Source of the DNA: Rhizopus arrhizus
Lineage: Eukaryota; Mucoromycota; Mucoromycetes; Mucorales; Rhizopodaceae
Length of the DNA stretch: 64,000 bases
Direction of reading: 5' to 3'
Assembly (NCBI GenBank): GCA_024220505.1
Contig: JAKZZE010000038.1
Location: 186,001 to 250,000 of the forward strand
Made by a program: the position numbers and the translations under genes. This document shows, one piece after another, positions 1-14,013 of this stretch. Each line of letters opens with the position of its first letter. Positions within the stretch are counted from its first letter, which is position 1. Under the pieces are notes generated by a model. The model saw only the letters and a list, made by a program, of their open reading frames with translations. It was not told the origin of the DNA and searched no databases.

Positions 1-342
1 TGAAACTTGAGAAGAGAGTGCATTGCTTTAAGGTGAAGCTGTAAAATGTTGACTGGAATATTTCTTTTTGTACAAGCAACGTAAAACAAGTTTTGTTGCT
101 GCGCTCATATATATTAGATAAGAAAATACTTATATTAGATAATTTACCTCTTTAAAGGCAATAGTCTTGTTCCCAAGTTTAATATATTGAAGAATATCAT
201 GAAAGTTGGCTTTAACAAGATCTTTAATGACAAGTAATGGTAGATAACGAATCCTATGACTTTCAGTTGCAATTGTATTTGAAGTTGTATTAGATTGATA
301 AATAATAGTCCCTAATTTATTAATAATAAAATAGATAATCAT
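1..342 (-). CDS. Partial unrecognised protein, 5' end only
   Basis: An open frame read leftward starts at an ATG at 342 and reaches an in-frame AAAGAG just before a GT donor near 147. Joining it to an acceptor near 38 (..TTTTACAG) keeps the frame open to the window edge (LHLKAMHSLL). The first residues (MIIYFIINKLGTIIYQ) alternate hydrophobic and small residues in a way reminiscent of longin-type beta strands, but this is only an impression. It lies head-to-head with EXO70, leaving about 180 bp of shared upstream DNA. No function is assigned, and the body of the gene is outside the window. Confidence 0.35.
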
Positions 343-523
343 TCACTAGTTTTTTAAATGAAAAAAAAAAAAAAAAGATATGAAAAAATAAGGGGAAAAA
401 AAAGCAAGAAAACAAGTGTCAAATAAGCAAAATAAAACGGCGTTTGAATTCACATTACTGCAATTTAGCATTACACCTGTAAAAAATAAAATAAAATAAA
501 ACTTTTTCCTTTCTTTAATCAAC

Positions 524-2862
524 ATGCCAAGGTACACTTGAATGAAATTTTAAAAAAAACATTTTTTATTCTTATTTTTCTTTAATAGCCAAGTAGGCAA
601 CAGTGGAAAATCAAATGCTGCAGAATTAGATGCTCTTCAAAAGCAACTTGGCAGAATGAACGGTCTATCAGATAAATTAGTAATAAACTAAACGTACAAT
701 CTTTGTTAGTGACTCATTGCTTATCTATTTTTAAGGTGAATATATTGGATTCATTTGATGGTAGACTACTTAAACTAGAAGCATCTATTTTACCCATCCA
801 CAGATCAACTCAAAACTTAACAAAATTAGCAAACAGTAAAAATAAAAATAAAAATAAAACTGAAAAAAGGAGGCAAACTCACGTACAATTTTTTTAAAAA
901 AAGATATAGACTCCACATTAAAGGCAACTGAGCATATTGTAGACTGCTTAAATATGCCAAGTAAAGAAGAGGCTTACATCTTGAAAGGGTACTTTTAAGC
1001 AATTAAGAAAGCATCAGCATTTTATATAACAAACGAAAACAATAGACCTGATGAAAGCAATGTATTGCCTTATTTAAAAGCAATGGGTAGATTAAAAGAA
1101 GGTGTGGATGTTATTGAAAAGAGTCAATTAAAGGGCTGTGAAAGGACTATTTATCAAATGGTAATAAAAAGGGAATCGTGCATAAAAATAGCGGAGTCAT
1201 GTATTAATAACGAAAGGCGTGTAGAAACAATTGCTCAAGGCAGGTATGCTTCATTTAGAAACCTTATTTAGAAAATGGCTTTCAGCAGTCAGTAATCCGA
1301 TTGATATGAATGCAATGCCTAATTCAGGTAAAGTAATTACTATGTTTCTACTTATGATAATTAAATGGGACATTAGATAATGAACTGATGGCAACAGCAT
1401 CTGTAAGACAATTATCTCAACTATCAACCTATATTGCTTCATCAGAACAAGAAATTGGCTACTCAGTTGATTTCACAAAGCCTTACATTGAAATTCGTTC
1501 TTCATTTTTACAAAAATCTTTGCATCCATTGTCCCAATCAGTTCAGCAATCAGAAAAGCATCAAGGGGGCCCCTATAAAAAAGGAACAAGTGAATTTCTG
1601 AAATATACCGAGTGTTATGCCAAAATGATGGAATCAGAGTACAAGTTTGCTGAGCAAATCATGAGCAATAATGAGTCAAGAAGGGCCATGGCTCTTAAGG
1701 GTTCCATTGCACCTGCAACAGCAGAATATATTGCAGCTGGCAGACAGCTCAACGCGATTGCGAAACGATTGAATTACACTGATACGTCTTTTGTGTTTGA
1801 TATTATCGAAAAGCATGATCGTGAGTATGCCTGCTATCTTGAAGGGCTATCACAATTGGCACTATTGAATGAGGTACAAGAAATGATAGATGCCTTCAAG
1901 TTAACTGTGCTTCGAAATTTTTATGATTTTATGGAAGATATTCGAGGTAGAAAAGATGTTAATGCTCCAATGAATCTAAGCTCCGATGGCACTGTCCATG
2001 AGATGACAAGTAATGTAAGTTTTTATTTATTATAATACAAAGGCTATTCATTTTTTTGACACACAATAGACCCTCAACTATTTTAAACGCCTTTATTTCT
2101 GGAGAGATACGGTTGAACCTCTTTTGATACTTGTTGGTGATGGAGGCTGGAACACAATGCCTTCACCTGAAATCTTGACCAACCCCACTAAATCTATATC
2201 GACAGAGTCAGCCATGGGCGCTGCATTGTTACAAAAGTTCTTTGTGGATGCCTTGGACCAAATGACAATCGCCTTGCAGCTCAAATCGCGCGGCTATAAG
2301 AAACCAACGTTAACAACCCTCTTCCTTTTAAACAACTACAATCACATTTTACGTCAAATTCGATCTCCTCCTCTCAACGCTATCTTTGATGATGGATCGG
2401 AAATGAAGTTTAGTAAATTAGTCAAGAAGCAACTGGATGCATACCAGGAATCATGGAAGCCATGTGTTGAAAATTTGATGGATGTCACTTATGTTAGAGG
2501 TGGATCTATTAAGAGTACAATGGGAAATGCAGAACGACAGTTGATTAAAGAAAGATTTAAGGTAACCTAGGAAGCATAAATTTGAGAAGCATACAGCGAT
2601 TGTTTATTAAAGTATGTGAATGTAGAATTTTAATATGGAATTTGAAGAAATTGCTAGAGCGCAGCAATCTTATGCTATTCCTGATATAGAACTGAGAAAT
2701 CAGGTTAGGAGAGACGTAAAGAATGTCTTGGTTCCCATGTATGGGCGGTTTTTGGATAAGTATCAAAACACAGATTTCACAAAGAATCCCGCAAAATACA
2801 TTCGTTATGATAAAGAAAGGATAGATGCAATGCTCAGTCATTTATTTGAGCCTACATCTTAA
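524..2862 (+). CDS. EXO70: Exocyst complex component EXO70
   Basis: This is a subunit of the exocyst tether that docks secretory vesicles at the plasma membrane at sites of polarised growth. The start is ATG CCA AG at 524-531, spliced to the acceptor near 590 (MPSQVGNSGKS..). Family landmarks follow in order: LDALQKQLGRMNGLSDKL, LDSFDGRLLKLEASILPIHR, ILKGPDESNVLPYLKAMGRL, LFRKWLSAVSNPID, VEPLLILVGDGGWNT, and a basic C-terminal domain ending in AKYIRYDKERIDAMLSHLF, the lipid-binding region in known Exo70s. An apparent stop near 995 disappears when a 57-nt intron (989-1045) is removed. One problem remains: near 1254-1256 the frame shifts by one base (TCATTTAGAAACC where family spacing predicts SLETLFRKW). 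This is either an indel or an unusual splice. Otherwise the gene looks complete. Confidence 0.9.
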
Positions 2863-3036
2863 GTGCTTCGTAAGGTAGAAATGTAATATTCATTAAACAA
2901 AGAAAAAGACGCATTTTAATTCTAAGTTTCTAGTAAAATGTAGAAAGAAAAATATATATATTCATTGGGCTGATCATAAATAGCACGCTTTAATAAAACG
3001 CGAAATGCGTGATACCAAAAGTTCATCTACTTTCTT

Positions 3037-4872
3037 TTATTGTGTACAATTTTCATTGTCGTTGAGTATCATGTCGGCTGCCTTTTCAGCACATGCAATA
3101 ACAGGAAAACATATTTGACCAGCAGGCACAATTGGAAAAAAGGATGCATCAACAACGCGAACGTTTTCAATTCCATGAATTTTTAAATGGTCGTCTACCA
3201 CAGCTTCAAGATCGTCCTTTGTTCCCATCTACATAACGTTGTTAAACTCTTCTGAGTACAAAAAACTTTTGTGAGTGATCTAGAGTTAACTTACTTTACA
3301 AGTGCCGGCATAATGATGGATTGTCTCTACGTGTTCTTTAATATATTGCTTTACATCAATATCATTCATATCTTTGGAAGGTAATATCCAACGTTTAACA
3401 CAACTTTCTTTGTAAGTGGGATGATTTGCAATCGAAAAAGAAAGTCGAAGACCCTTCTCTAGACATTCCATATCTCTTTCATCCTGCAACAACCCAAGAT
3501 CAACGCATAGCGCTTGCTTATCCGATAACGTAATGGAACCTCTTGAGAATGGAGCAAGATAAACCATGAGTAACGTAGCTGAGTTTACTTCCTTTAGGGA
3601 TGCTAAATGATTACAAAGAGCCAATCCTCCTGTAAATAACTCTATTTGAGGTGTATTCTTGATGTGACTACTATTATCAGGTGTATCCTAAACAGGAATT
3701 CAGTATAAATCTGTTTTGAAATGCTTTATTCTTACTGGAATTTTCAAATAAGCAACAGCATCAGGCCAAATTCGTGTAAAGGCACCATTTTTTTGATCTA
3801 AAGCTTGTTTCAATGTCACGTCTCTATTGATAAACAGGTCACGATGTAAGGACATCTCAGGTTCAACTGTCTCATGTACTAAAGGGATCCGCCAATGATT
3901 CTGAAGGTTTTTGCCCACACCGGGTAGATCCATGATGGTGGGAATGCCATGTCGAGCTAATTCATCTTTGGGACCGATCCCACTTTTCAAAAGTAAATAA
4001 GGAGAGAAAATAGCACCCAAGGACAAAATTACTTCTCGCCCAACATTGACTGTAAAAGTAGATTCGTTCCTATCCTTGAATTCCACACTGTGGGCACGTT
4101 TATCATCAAATAGAATCTGATAGACGTGGCATCCCATGGCAATAGTCAAATTGGGTTGATGTTTGAGTGTCTCTTTGGATAAATAGCAGGCGCCTGTGGA
4201 GGATCTTTCACCACGATAAATACTTGCCTGTACACGTGTCACTCCAATTTGACACGGCTCGTCAGTCACATCATAGTGTTCTTGTAAACCTATCTCTTTG
4301 CAAGCCTCCTTAAAATATTTGCCTAGTAAACCTAGATCGGCTTGAGTAGCATGTAGTGGCCCCGCTGTTCCATGAATGTTCTCATCTACGGATGCGTCGT
4401 GGAATGATTCAGCTTTACAAAAATAAGGTCTCAGCTCGTCATAAGTCCAGCCCTTGACATTCCAAGCATCATAGTCAGAAGGAGAACAGCGATGATGGAG
4501 ACATGCATTAAATGAACTGCAACCACCCAGCATTTTTCCCAGTGGTATACTAATGACACGATCGTCTGCATTCGATTGACAAGTCGATTGAAGTTTCCAG
4601 TCCACGTCAGTATTTTTTAGACGACTGTTGAGTAAAGGAATGCGAGATTCGAGAACGTCATCTGGTGTGGAAGAACCTGCTTCTAATACTAGTACTTTGT
4701 GCTTGCTATTGGCTGATAGACGGTTTGCTAAAACACAACCAGCCGTGCCGCCTTCACACAAAAAAGAAAAGGTTTAGAAGGCCATAGAAGAGAGGAAAAG
4801 GACTTATATACCTCCAACGATAATGAAGTCAAATGTATGGCCATTTATTTCGTTTGGCTTTACAAATGGCAT
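3037..4872 (-). CDS. GMC-family FAD oxidoreductase (choline dehydrogenase/alcohol oxidase-like)
   Basis: Four exons (4872-4812, 4751-3736, 3687-3295, 3228-3037) give 553 aa, the usual GMC length. The N-terminus carries the FAD Rossmann motif DFIIVGGGTAGCVLANRL and KVLVLEAG, followed by GKMLGGCSSFNACLHHRCSP, the GMC signature. The C-terminal domain has HHYAGTCKMG with the conserved region around the catalytic histidine, then VVDASFFPIVPAGQICFPV and AEKAADMIL. In many members the second catalytic position in this last block is N or H; here the block reads GQICFP, so the pair may be altered. There is no signal peptide, so the enzyme is probably cytosolic or peroxisomal. The substrate cannot be told from sequence. 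The ATG at 4872 precedes MPFVKPN directly before the FAD motif. Confidence 0.9.
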
Positions 4873-5448
4873 GATTTTTTTTGAGAGAAAAAAGACAATA
4901 GATCATCAGAAAGGGGAAATCGAGATACTACCCAAAAAGGAAATTCAAATGAAATGAAATATCTGTCGTTTTTCTTAGCCTATGAAATGTTTTTGTTATT
5001 AAGCGACTTTATGCCTTGAAATACTGTACTCAAAATAAAAATCAAAAATAAAAGTAAGGAAATACGATCAATTCTTAACAGTAAAGTCAACCATTATTTA
5101 ATGTTTTACTATTTTTTATTTACATGCGGCAGCATTTTTTCTCTTGATTTCAAGCAACATAAGCATTCCAAAATTCTCGTTAAACTTTACAAGCATATTC
5201 AAGTCTTTGCATCCCCTGCTAGAGATACTATTCATCGGCCTAAGATAGTTTACAATGAAGATATATGCATTAATTAAAAAAAAAAAAAAAAAAAAAACTA
5301 CTGAATCTTGGTAAATTTGAATTACAAAACTGGAAAGCGAATAAGCAACTTGTTTTATTCGCATATGAAAGTATCTTCATTTCCAAAAACGATATAGTGT
5401 ATGAAGGAAAATGGCAATTGGGTAAGGAAAAGTTTATATAAAAATGGA
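4873..5448. other. Intergenic, no gene seen
   Basis: AT-rich spacer between the GMC oxidoreductase start and the CDC48 stop. It contains a 20-A run near 5278-5297 and no ORF that resembles a protein. It should hold the GMC promoter and the CDC48 3' UTR. Confidence 0.6.
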
Positions 5449-8121
<2,673 letters not shown>

Positions 8122-9350
8122 TTGTTTAATAATTTTTCATCTCTTTTTTTGAATTTTATAAAACACCTACAGTAATTGTTTTTTCTCGTCGCTTGTCATA
8201 CTTTTGCTTTATAATTATAAAGAAAAAAGAATAAAAAAAAAGGAAAAATAGCAAGAAATTCTTTTATTTTCCTTTACGACGCGTAATCTGTGCGCTGCGC
8301 GCCGTAGGCAAGTTCGGTTTTTTACGTCATCTTCATTTTCCCTTCCGTTACTGAGATTAAAACTGCTTTAACAAATCCAATGCTTTCACGTTTCCTACAA
8401 AATATTCAGCAGAAAAGGAAATCTTTATCCAGTTTGTATATAACAAGAGCAATCTAGCTGACCAATAATTATGCTGCGAGGAAGAAAACAATATTATAAA
8501 AGAGAATGAAAGAGAAGAGTTTATGAAAAGATCAACCAAGGGAAACATTAAGGAAAAGCTTTTTTTTTTTTTTTTTTCTTTTTTCACTATTAGCATAGAA
8601 TGTCAATTTTAACAAAAGTCGAATTACTTTAGTCGTAGGAGTAAAGACTTTGAGAAGAATAAGAAAGCAAATTAAAAATGTTTTCTTGAATGATTTTATA
8701 ATAAACTTCATCTCCATTGGTCCATTCTAATGGGGAATAAAATTAAAGAAATTTGAATAAAAAGTTGAAATAAAAAAAGAATGAAAAGTGTTAACAGTGC
8801 TCATGTTATTTACAACTTTATTAATATAAGTTCAACACATTGCTTATGTTTAATAAAGTATTTTAGGATATTATTCACATTCATATGATTTCTTTTTGTT
8901 TTGGTAGTTACCTTAATTGATTATACCACGTTTGATGCAGGGGGAGATTTTGATTTACGCATTCATTGTCGCCTAACTTTGATTTAGTACAAAAAAAAAG
9001 TTTCACAAACTGAAGCATTGTTCACAAAACAAAAAGAGCTATTTATTCCTATAAAATTTTTATCCAACATCATTTACTTTTTAAATCATGAAATGTTTTG
9101 TTATTGTAGATAAATGTACTTTATATACAGTCAATTTATGTTATTTTATGTATTTGTTAAAGCTCCATAATAATTTATACAAATTAGATCTATTCCTTAT
9201 GCATCTATAAATTAAAATGTACTTAATCTTTTTTTGAATGTCAACAGCATGGTTACACTATCTTTGACATTTTTTAAGCAAAAAATAATTTTTTATTTTT
9301 TTTTATTTTTTATTTTTTTTTTTATTTTTATTTTTTTTTTCTTATTTAAA
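8122..9350. other. Intergenic, low complexity
   Basis: About 1.2 kb of AT-rich DNA upstream of CDC48. A CpG-rich patch (GTGCGCTGCGCGCCG near 8290-8304) stands out and lies about 180 bp upstream of the CDC48 ATG. A T/A low-complexity tract with repeated ATTTTTTATTTTT lies at 9284-9345, directly before the next gene. No protein-like ORF was seen. Confidence 0.55.
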
Positions 9351-9936
9351 ATGAACTCAACAAACATTTCGTTAATAAAATTTAAAGAATGGTAAAGAGA
9401 ATAATACTTGCGATATACAAAAAAGCTCTTATCTTTTTTACTTAGTTTAAGCCAATGGACAAAACTTAATGAGAAAGGGGAACAATGTTTGTCTCAACAA
9501 GTCTTGGGCCAACCTTCAAAAGAATTAGAAAAAATAATAGCTCAATGTAAGAAATAAAGCTCATAAACTTGAGTCTCATTATTACTTTGAACAGTTAAAC
9601 AAGTGCTGGACACAATGATTGAAGAGTATACAAAGACAGTGGATAGTTTAAATTTGCAAGAGAATTTAAAAAGCAATGATGATAATCATGTATCTGAAGA
9701 GTTGATTTTGATGAAAAGCTGCGTAGATATGTATGACCAGGAGTTTATGGTGAAGGTAAAAAGGAGAAACAAGTCACTTTGGATAATATCTCATTTAATA
9801 ATAGGAGAGCATAAAATACATTATTAGCACAGAAGGTTTCACAACGCAGCAACAATTAGCAGGAACTATTGCCTTATGGAAAGCAGAATCTTACCTTGAC
9901 GATGAAGTGCAACAGAAAATAAAAGAAATGAAATAA
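9351..9936 (+). CDS. Small four-exon protein, unrecognised (about 144 aa, helical)
   Basis: Four exons (9351-9391, 9446-9546, 9595-9755, 9805-9936) separated by introns of 48-54 nt with good GT..AG ends give a single open frame of 144 aa. The protein starts MNSTNISLIKFKECLSQW and ends QQKIKEMK. It is rich in K, E, Q and L with heptad-like spacing (ELEKIIAQFKQVLDTMIEEY; EELILMKSCVDMYDQEF), so it is probably a small coiled-coil or helical-bundle subunit of a complex. Tryptophans sit near both ends (SQWTKLNEK, IALWKAESYLDDE). No transmembrane segment or signal peptide is visible. The family was not recognised. The consistent splice sites and protein-like composition argue that it is real. It is isolated between CDC48 and RPS21. 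Confidence 0.6.
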
Positions 9937-11056
9937 AACAAAACTTATTGAAATCTTTGTTTTTTGAATTACTACCATTCAGTAATAGTCAATATACAAA
10001 TCATTTTATTCTTACTCGTATTAATACCAATCTGCATGATTGATTGTTGTGGTACACACATGAAGAATTCCCCGCCTGATATTTTCTTTATAAATAGCAT
10101 CAAACACTATGTTGAAATCTTGTTCTTTGTACTTTATAGAAAGAATGATATTATATTGCAGAGTCTAAAGACTTTAATATTATTATTATTAAAAATGATG
10201 AAATAATGGTTTATTAGATTTATTTTAAGGTAAATGTATACAATAAAGTTCAATAATGAAATTATTTCTTTCTTTCTTTATTAAATTTGTGTAATAGTTA
10301 AACACAGTCCAATTGCCTTTGTGCCTTACACTACATGTTTTTAATTATTTCACGTGCGAATATATACTCTTTTGATAATATTCTTTTTGTCTAAATCATT
10401 TTTTCATCTTTTTAACTCTCTTTTTGGCAATTACACGTAAAGTCAACTACATTGTCGTAGGAAACTTGAAATGATTTTTAGTTAATGGTTTGGGCAAGTA
10501 GAAAGGAAAGGAAAGGTAGAGCAATGGAAATCAGACTTGGTTAGTATTGTGGTATACAATACTTTCTTCTCTTAATTATATCATCTGATTTACATTCTAG
10601 CGATTTCCATTAGTAAAGAAAGTAAAAGAAAATAAAATAAAACGCGCTTCATATCAATCTTATAAATAAAAAATGAAAAAAAAAAAAAAAAAATAGAAAT
10701 AAAAAAAATTATGAGGTTAATACCTCCCTTTTGTAACGGTTTGAAATTACAAAGATAGCTTCATTCTATTTAATTGTCTACAAATTGAGTACAAATGAAT
10801 TGTAAATCTCATATACCAACAACATCAAGTAATATACATTAATTTGCTTCATTTTTTATCAGAGGACATCAAGAAATATTCCCAACAAGTTAATTTGAAG
10901 TATTTTTTCTCTTTCGTCATACTACATGTTCTATACAGTTCCTCTTGAATTATAATCATAACACAAAACAGATACAGAAATTGTCTTGTATAAAAGCATA
11001 AACAACAAAGAATTTGAATACACTGTATTTATTCACAAGATGATGCAAAAAACCAT
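9937..11056. other. Intergenic, no gene seen
   Basis: AT-rich DNA with a poly-A run near 10676-10693. The short open frames here have no protein-like character. It separates the small four-exon gene from the RPS21 3' end. Confidence 0.55.
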
Positions 11057-11443
11057 TTATTGTTGGTAAGAGAAGACGTTCTTCAAGTCTAAAAGGAAAT
11101 AGACTTAGTACAATGAATTCTCTTTTACAACCAAAAAAATACTTACAGCCATCTTGTTGAGCAAGACGGTTAAGAGAGTCATCAGATTCAGCTTCCTTAC
11201 GAACGAAACCACAGAAAGCATAGGTGGAGAAGGTGTTAGTGTAGCGACCTTCAGCGTTGACATCAGCAACGTTGATTTGAACGGAAGCGTGATCCTTAGC
11301 AGTAATGAGACGGTTGGTGGCAGAGCTAGGAAAAAAGTAAGTATCACGTACCAATAGGTATAGAGTTCTTTCAAGATAAAAAAAATAACCTACCACTTGC
11401 GAGGAATGTAAAGATCGATGAGTTGGCCTTCAGAGTTCTCCAT
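11057..11443 (-). CDS. RPS21: 40S ribosomal protein S21 (eS21)
   Basis: Three exons (11443-11394, 11325-11147, 11088-11057) give 86 aa, the family length. Recognisable blocks are [38 protein letters not shown], and [28 protein letters not shown], ending in [10 protein letters not shown]. eS21 sits on the small-subunit solvent side near the mRNA exit region. The first intron interrupts the conserved cysteine codon (TG|C). It is transcribed divergently from RPL31 with 217 bp between start codons, suggesting a shared bidirectional promoter. Confidence 0.95.
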
Positions 11444-11660
11444 GTTGTGTGTTAATGGGAAAAGAGGAAGATTTCACCTCGAGCCAATGTTGTAACAAAA
11501 TTTTTATCTTGTCTAAGCCACTACCAATTTTTTTTGGCTTCCAAATCATTGGCTACCGCACCGTATCCAGATCATAATTAAAACAACGACACACGTACAG
11601 TGTTTTCCATAGTCTATAAATATAAACCTTTTTTCCCTTAATTTTTGAAATTTAGTTATC
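11444..11660. promoter_or_regulatory. Bidirectional ribosomal-protein promoter
   Basis: The only DNA between the RPS21 and RPL31 start codons, so it must serve both. A TATA-like TATAAATA at 11615-11622 lies about 40 bp upstream of the RPL31 ATG. No similar element is obvious on the RPS21 side. Confidence 0.6.
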
Positions 11661-12023
11661 ATGGTCAAGTCAACTCCTCAAAAGCGTTCTGTTCTCAATG
11701 ATTTTGTTATTCGTGAGTACACTATTCGTTTTCATAGGTATGTTTTTGGCCGTTCTTTCAGAAAGCGTACTCCTCATGCTGTTAAAGCGGTCAAGAGTTT
11801 TGCTGAAAAGGCTATGGGTACCAAGGATGTTCGTCTTGATCCTACTTTGAATAGGATCCTCTGGTCTAGAGGTGTCAAGCACATTAACCACCGAATGCGT
11901 GTTCGCATTGTTCGTAGGCGTAATGATGATGAAAATGCTAAAGAAAAGTTCTATTCCTATGTTACCCATATTCCTGTTACTAGGTTTAAATACTTGACAA
12001 CTGTTACTGTCGAATTAGAATAA
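11661..12023 (+). CDS. RPL31: 60S ribosomal protein L31 (eL31)
   Basis: Intronless, 120 aa. It matches eL31 throughout: SVLNDFVIREYTI, FAEKAMGTKDVRLDPTLNR, WSRGVKHINHRMRVRIVRRRND, AKEKFYSYVTHIPV and a final LTTVTVELE. eL31 lines the polypeptide exit tunnel opening. The segment RFHRYVFGRSFRKRTPHAV departs somewhat from the usual basic loop but keeps its charge. The absence of introns is unusual beside its intron-bearing ribosomal neighbours. The 3' end lies about 245 bp from a transposase remnant on the other strand. Confidence 0.95.
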   Translation: MVKSTPQKRSVLNDFVIREYTIRFHRYVFGRSFRKRTPHAVKAVKSFAEKAMGTKDVRLDPTLNRILWSRGVKHINHRMRVRIVRRRNDDENAKEKFYSYVTHIPVTRFKYLTTVTVELE

Positions 12024-12268
12024 GCCATTTCGGCATTGTTTTTTGTTTTGGAAAAAAAATAAAAAAGGTACAGAAGTTACACAAAGGAATAAAGTCGTTC
12101 CACTGCCAGTTGGACATTTTTTCGAAAAAGATGGTCGGACTTTTGAGAAAAATTGATTGGTCTTTTGGACACAGTTTGCTCCGAAAAAGGAAATTAAGTT
12201 GCACACCTTTCTGAAAATTGGCCAGCTCTTTGATTATATAAATTTGGTCAGGTACAAAAGAAAAACGT

Positions 12269-13267
12269 CTAGATAGAATTTTTATTGAGGCAGTCACCAA
12301 ATGGGTTAACAGAATGTTGAATAAAGTGTTGCAAATGCTCAACAGGAATAGCCTCACTTGATTCGATGATTCTTGAGCTGAGGGTCTCAATGTCACTAAA
12401 CTTTGTTCGCTTCACTTTACTTTTCAAGGCAGCCCAGAAGTGCTCAATAGGATTAAGCTCGGGTGAGTAAAGGGGAAGATAGATCGGTATATATCCCCTT
12501 CTGATGATGACTGGGCCAATTACCCATGGTACATGAATTGGAGCATTGTTCATAATGATATCTATAGTACCGTTGATGAATTGAACATAGTGTCCAGAGG
12601 TAGTTCTCTTAGGAATGGAAACCCTATCCTCAGGTGTTTTTCTTTTTGTGGCGCCAACAACTTTTCTTCTTTTGATATTTCCAGACTCTCTCATTGTCAA
12701 GTTGACGACATCAAAAGCAGAAATTGCCTCAAATAACAGTCTGCGAATTGGATTTAGTAGAAGGGGTCTCAACGATTGCAGCCAAGCCTTTTGCTGACCA
12801 GCCTCTGCTACTGCGCATGTTGATGTCAAAACTTGACTCGTCAACAAATACGCAGTTATTCAGGAAATTGATGCCCTTCTCGGTCCACTCTTTGACCCAA
12901 GCTGCGCGGGCTTCAAGAGTTTTTTTTTGCAATTTCTAGCAATAGCATGGCGACGTACTACTTTGAGGCTGAGATTGCACTCTTCTTTCATAGACTCTGC
13001 GACTCTAGACTTCTTTAGTTCTAGCCCAGCGAAACTTTTGATCAGATCTTCAGTTGCATCCTGAATTGTTGCAGAAGCGTCCTCATCAAAAAACTTGATT
13101 AAGTGTTCTTTGTGTGCGCCGTTTAACTGACTAACTGGCCTGTTGGAAGTACGGTTAGTCTTCTTCAAAGGGATGTTCTTTTCTGGATCATTATTATAAG
13201 CTTGTTTCCATTTTCGTGCTGTATTGTAATTAACATTTTCAGCTTTAGCTGCGTCTTTTGGTTTCAT
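12269..13267 (-). pseudogene. Degenerate Tc1/mariner-type (DDE) transposase
   Basis: Read leftward from 13267, a helix-turn-helix segment (AKAENVNYNTARKWKQAYNN) leads into KSFAGLELKKSRVAESMKEE. The frame then shifts near an A-run at about 12925. The core continues with CVFVDESSFDINMRSSRGWS, the first catalytic Asp, then shifts again near 12750. The last frame has the second Asp region (IDIIMNNAPIH), which reads MNNAP where active families have M-D-N-A, and LPLYSPELNPIEHFWAALKS, the conserved DDE C-terminal block. At least two frameshifts and a likely loss of the catalytic Asp show it is dead. No matching terminal inverted repeats were found; the 5' end appears truncated near 13270. Confidence 0.85.
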
Positions 13268-14013
13268 TAGTTTTTCATTAAGCCTATGAAGCCTCCATGC
13301 CTAATTGAAAAAAAAGGAGGGGGAAGGAACACGAGAGACTGTAAATTTCAAATCTCGAAACGAAAATGGAAATAATGTAAAAGTAGGAAGGAAATAGTAA
13401 CATTAAAGATACTATATCCACACAACTAACAAAGTAAGCATTCAGAAATAATTTTAGATACTACAGAACTATAGTCCTGCCAGATCTCTATTAATAAATA
13501 TGAGACTTCTGCAATAACCGTCATTGTCCTATTGTTCCTATCGGCATTCTAATAATTATATCGGAACCTGTTTTCAGAAATGACAGCTCAATGTAATCCT
13601 ATCTGGTAATTATTATTAGAGCAATGATCTATTCACTTCATTGTTCCTCGATCCGTCAAGAAAATAACGGCTAATGTTCATCCACTATCTTTTCTTTATC
13701 TTCCCATCCTTCTCATGTCATTGTTTTTAACCTATCAATTCAAATAGTGATAAAGATCCAAACATTCAAAAAGTATAAATAGCTTCCATTGTTTTTATCA
13801 ATAAAGTCATATATACAATTCTTAGTCTCACAACAATTGTCTTTTTACTTTTTAGTTTTTGTTTCATATTTTATATTTGGAAAAATAACTTATTACCTTA
13901 TAAAATTGTTTGTATGTGCAATTTTAGTCGAGACACCAGCATAGTCTAATGCGACTAGAAATGATTTCGTGGAATTTCTGATATATTCCAGGTGGTCTAT
14001 AATAAAAAAAATA
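13268..14013. other. Intergenic, no gene seen
   Basis: AT-rich sequence between two mobile-element relics, with no protein-like ORF. It may include flanking parts of the elements. Confidence 0.5.

Noticed and set aside
985..1045. In-frame stop codon in EXO70 suggesting a pseudogene
   Set aside because: A 57-nt intron (989-1045, GTACTT..CAATAG) removes the stop and restores the family sequence ILKGPDESNVLPYL.
11670..11969. Antisense ORF over RPL31
   Set aside because: A codon-bias shadow of a ribosomal gene; the composition is not protein-like.
12040..13330. Terminal inverted repeats for the 12-13 kb transposase
   Set aside because: No sequence at the right side matches the candidate left end (GTTCCACTGCCAG..); the right end seems truncated.
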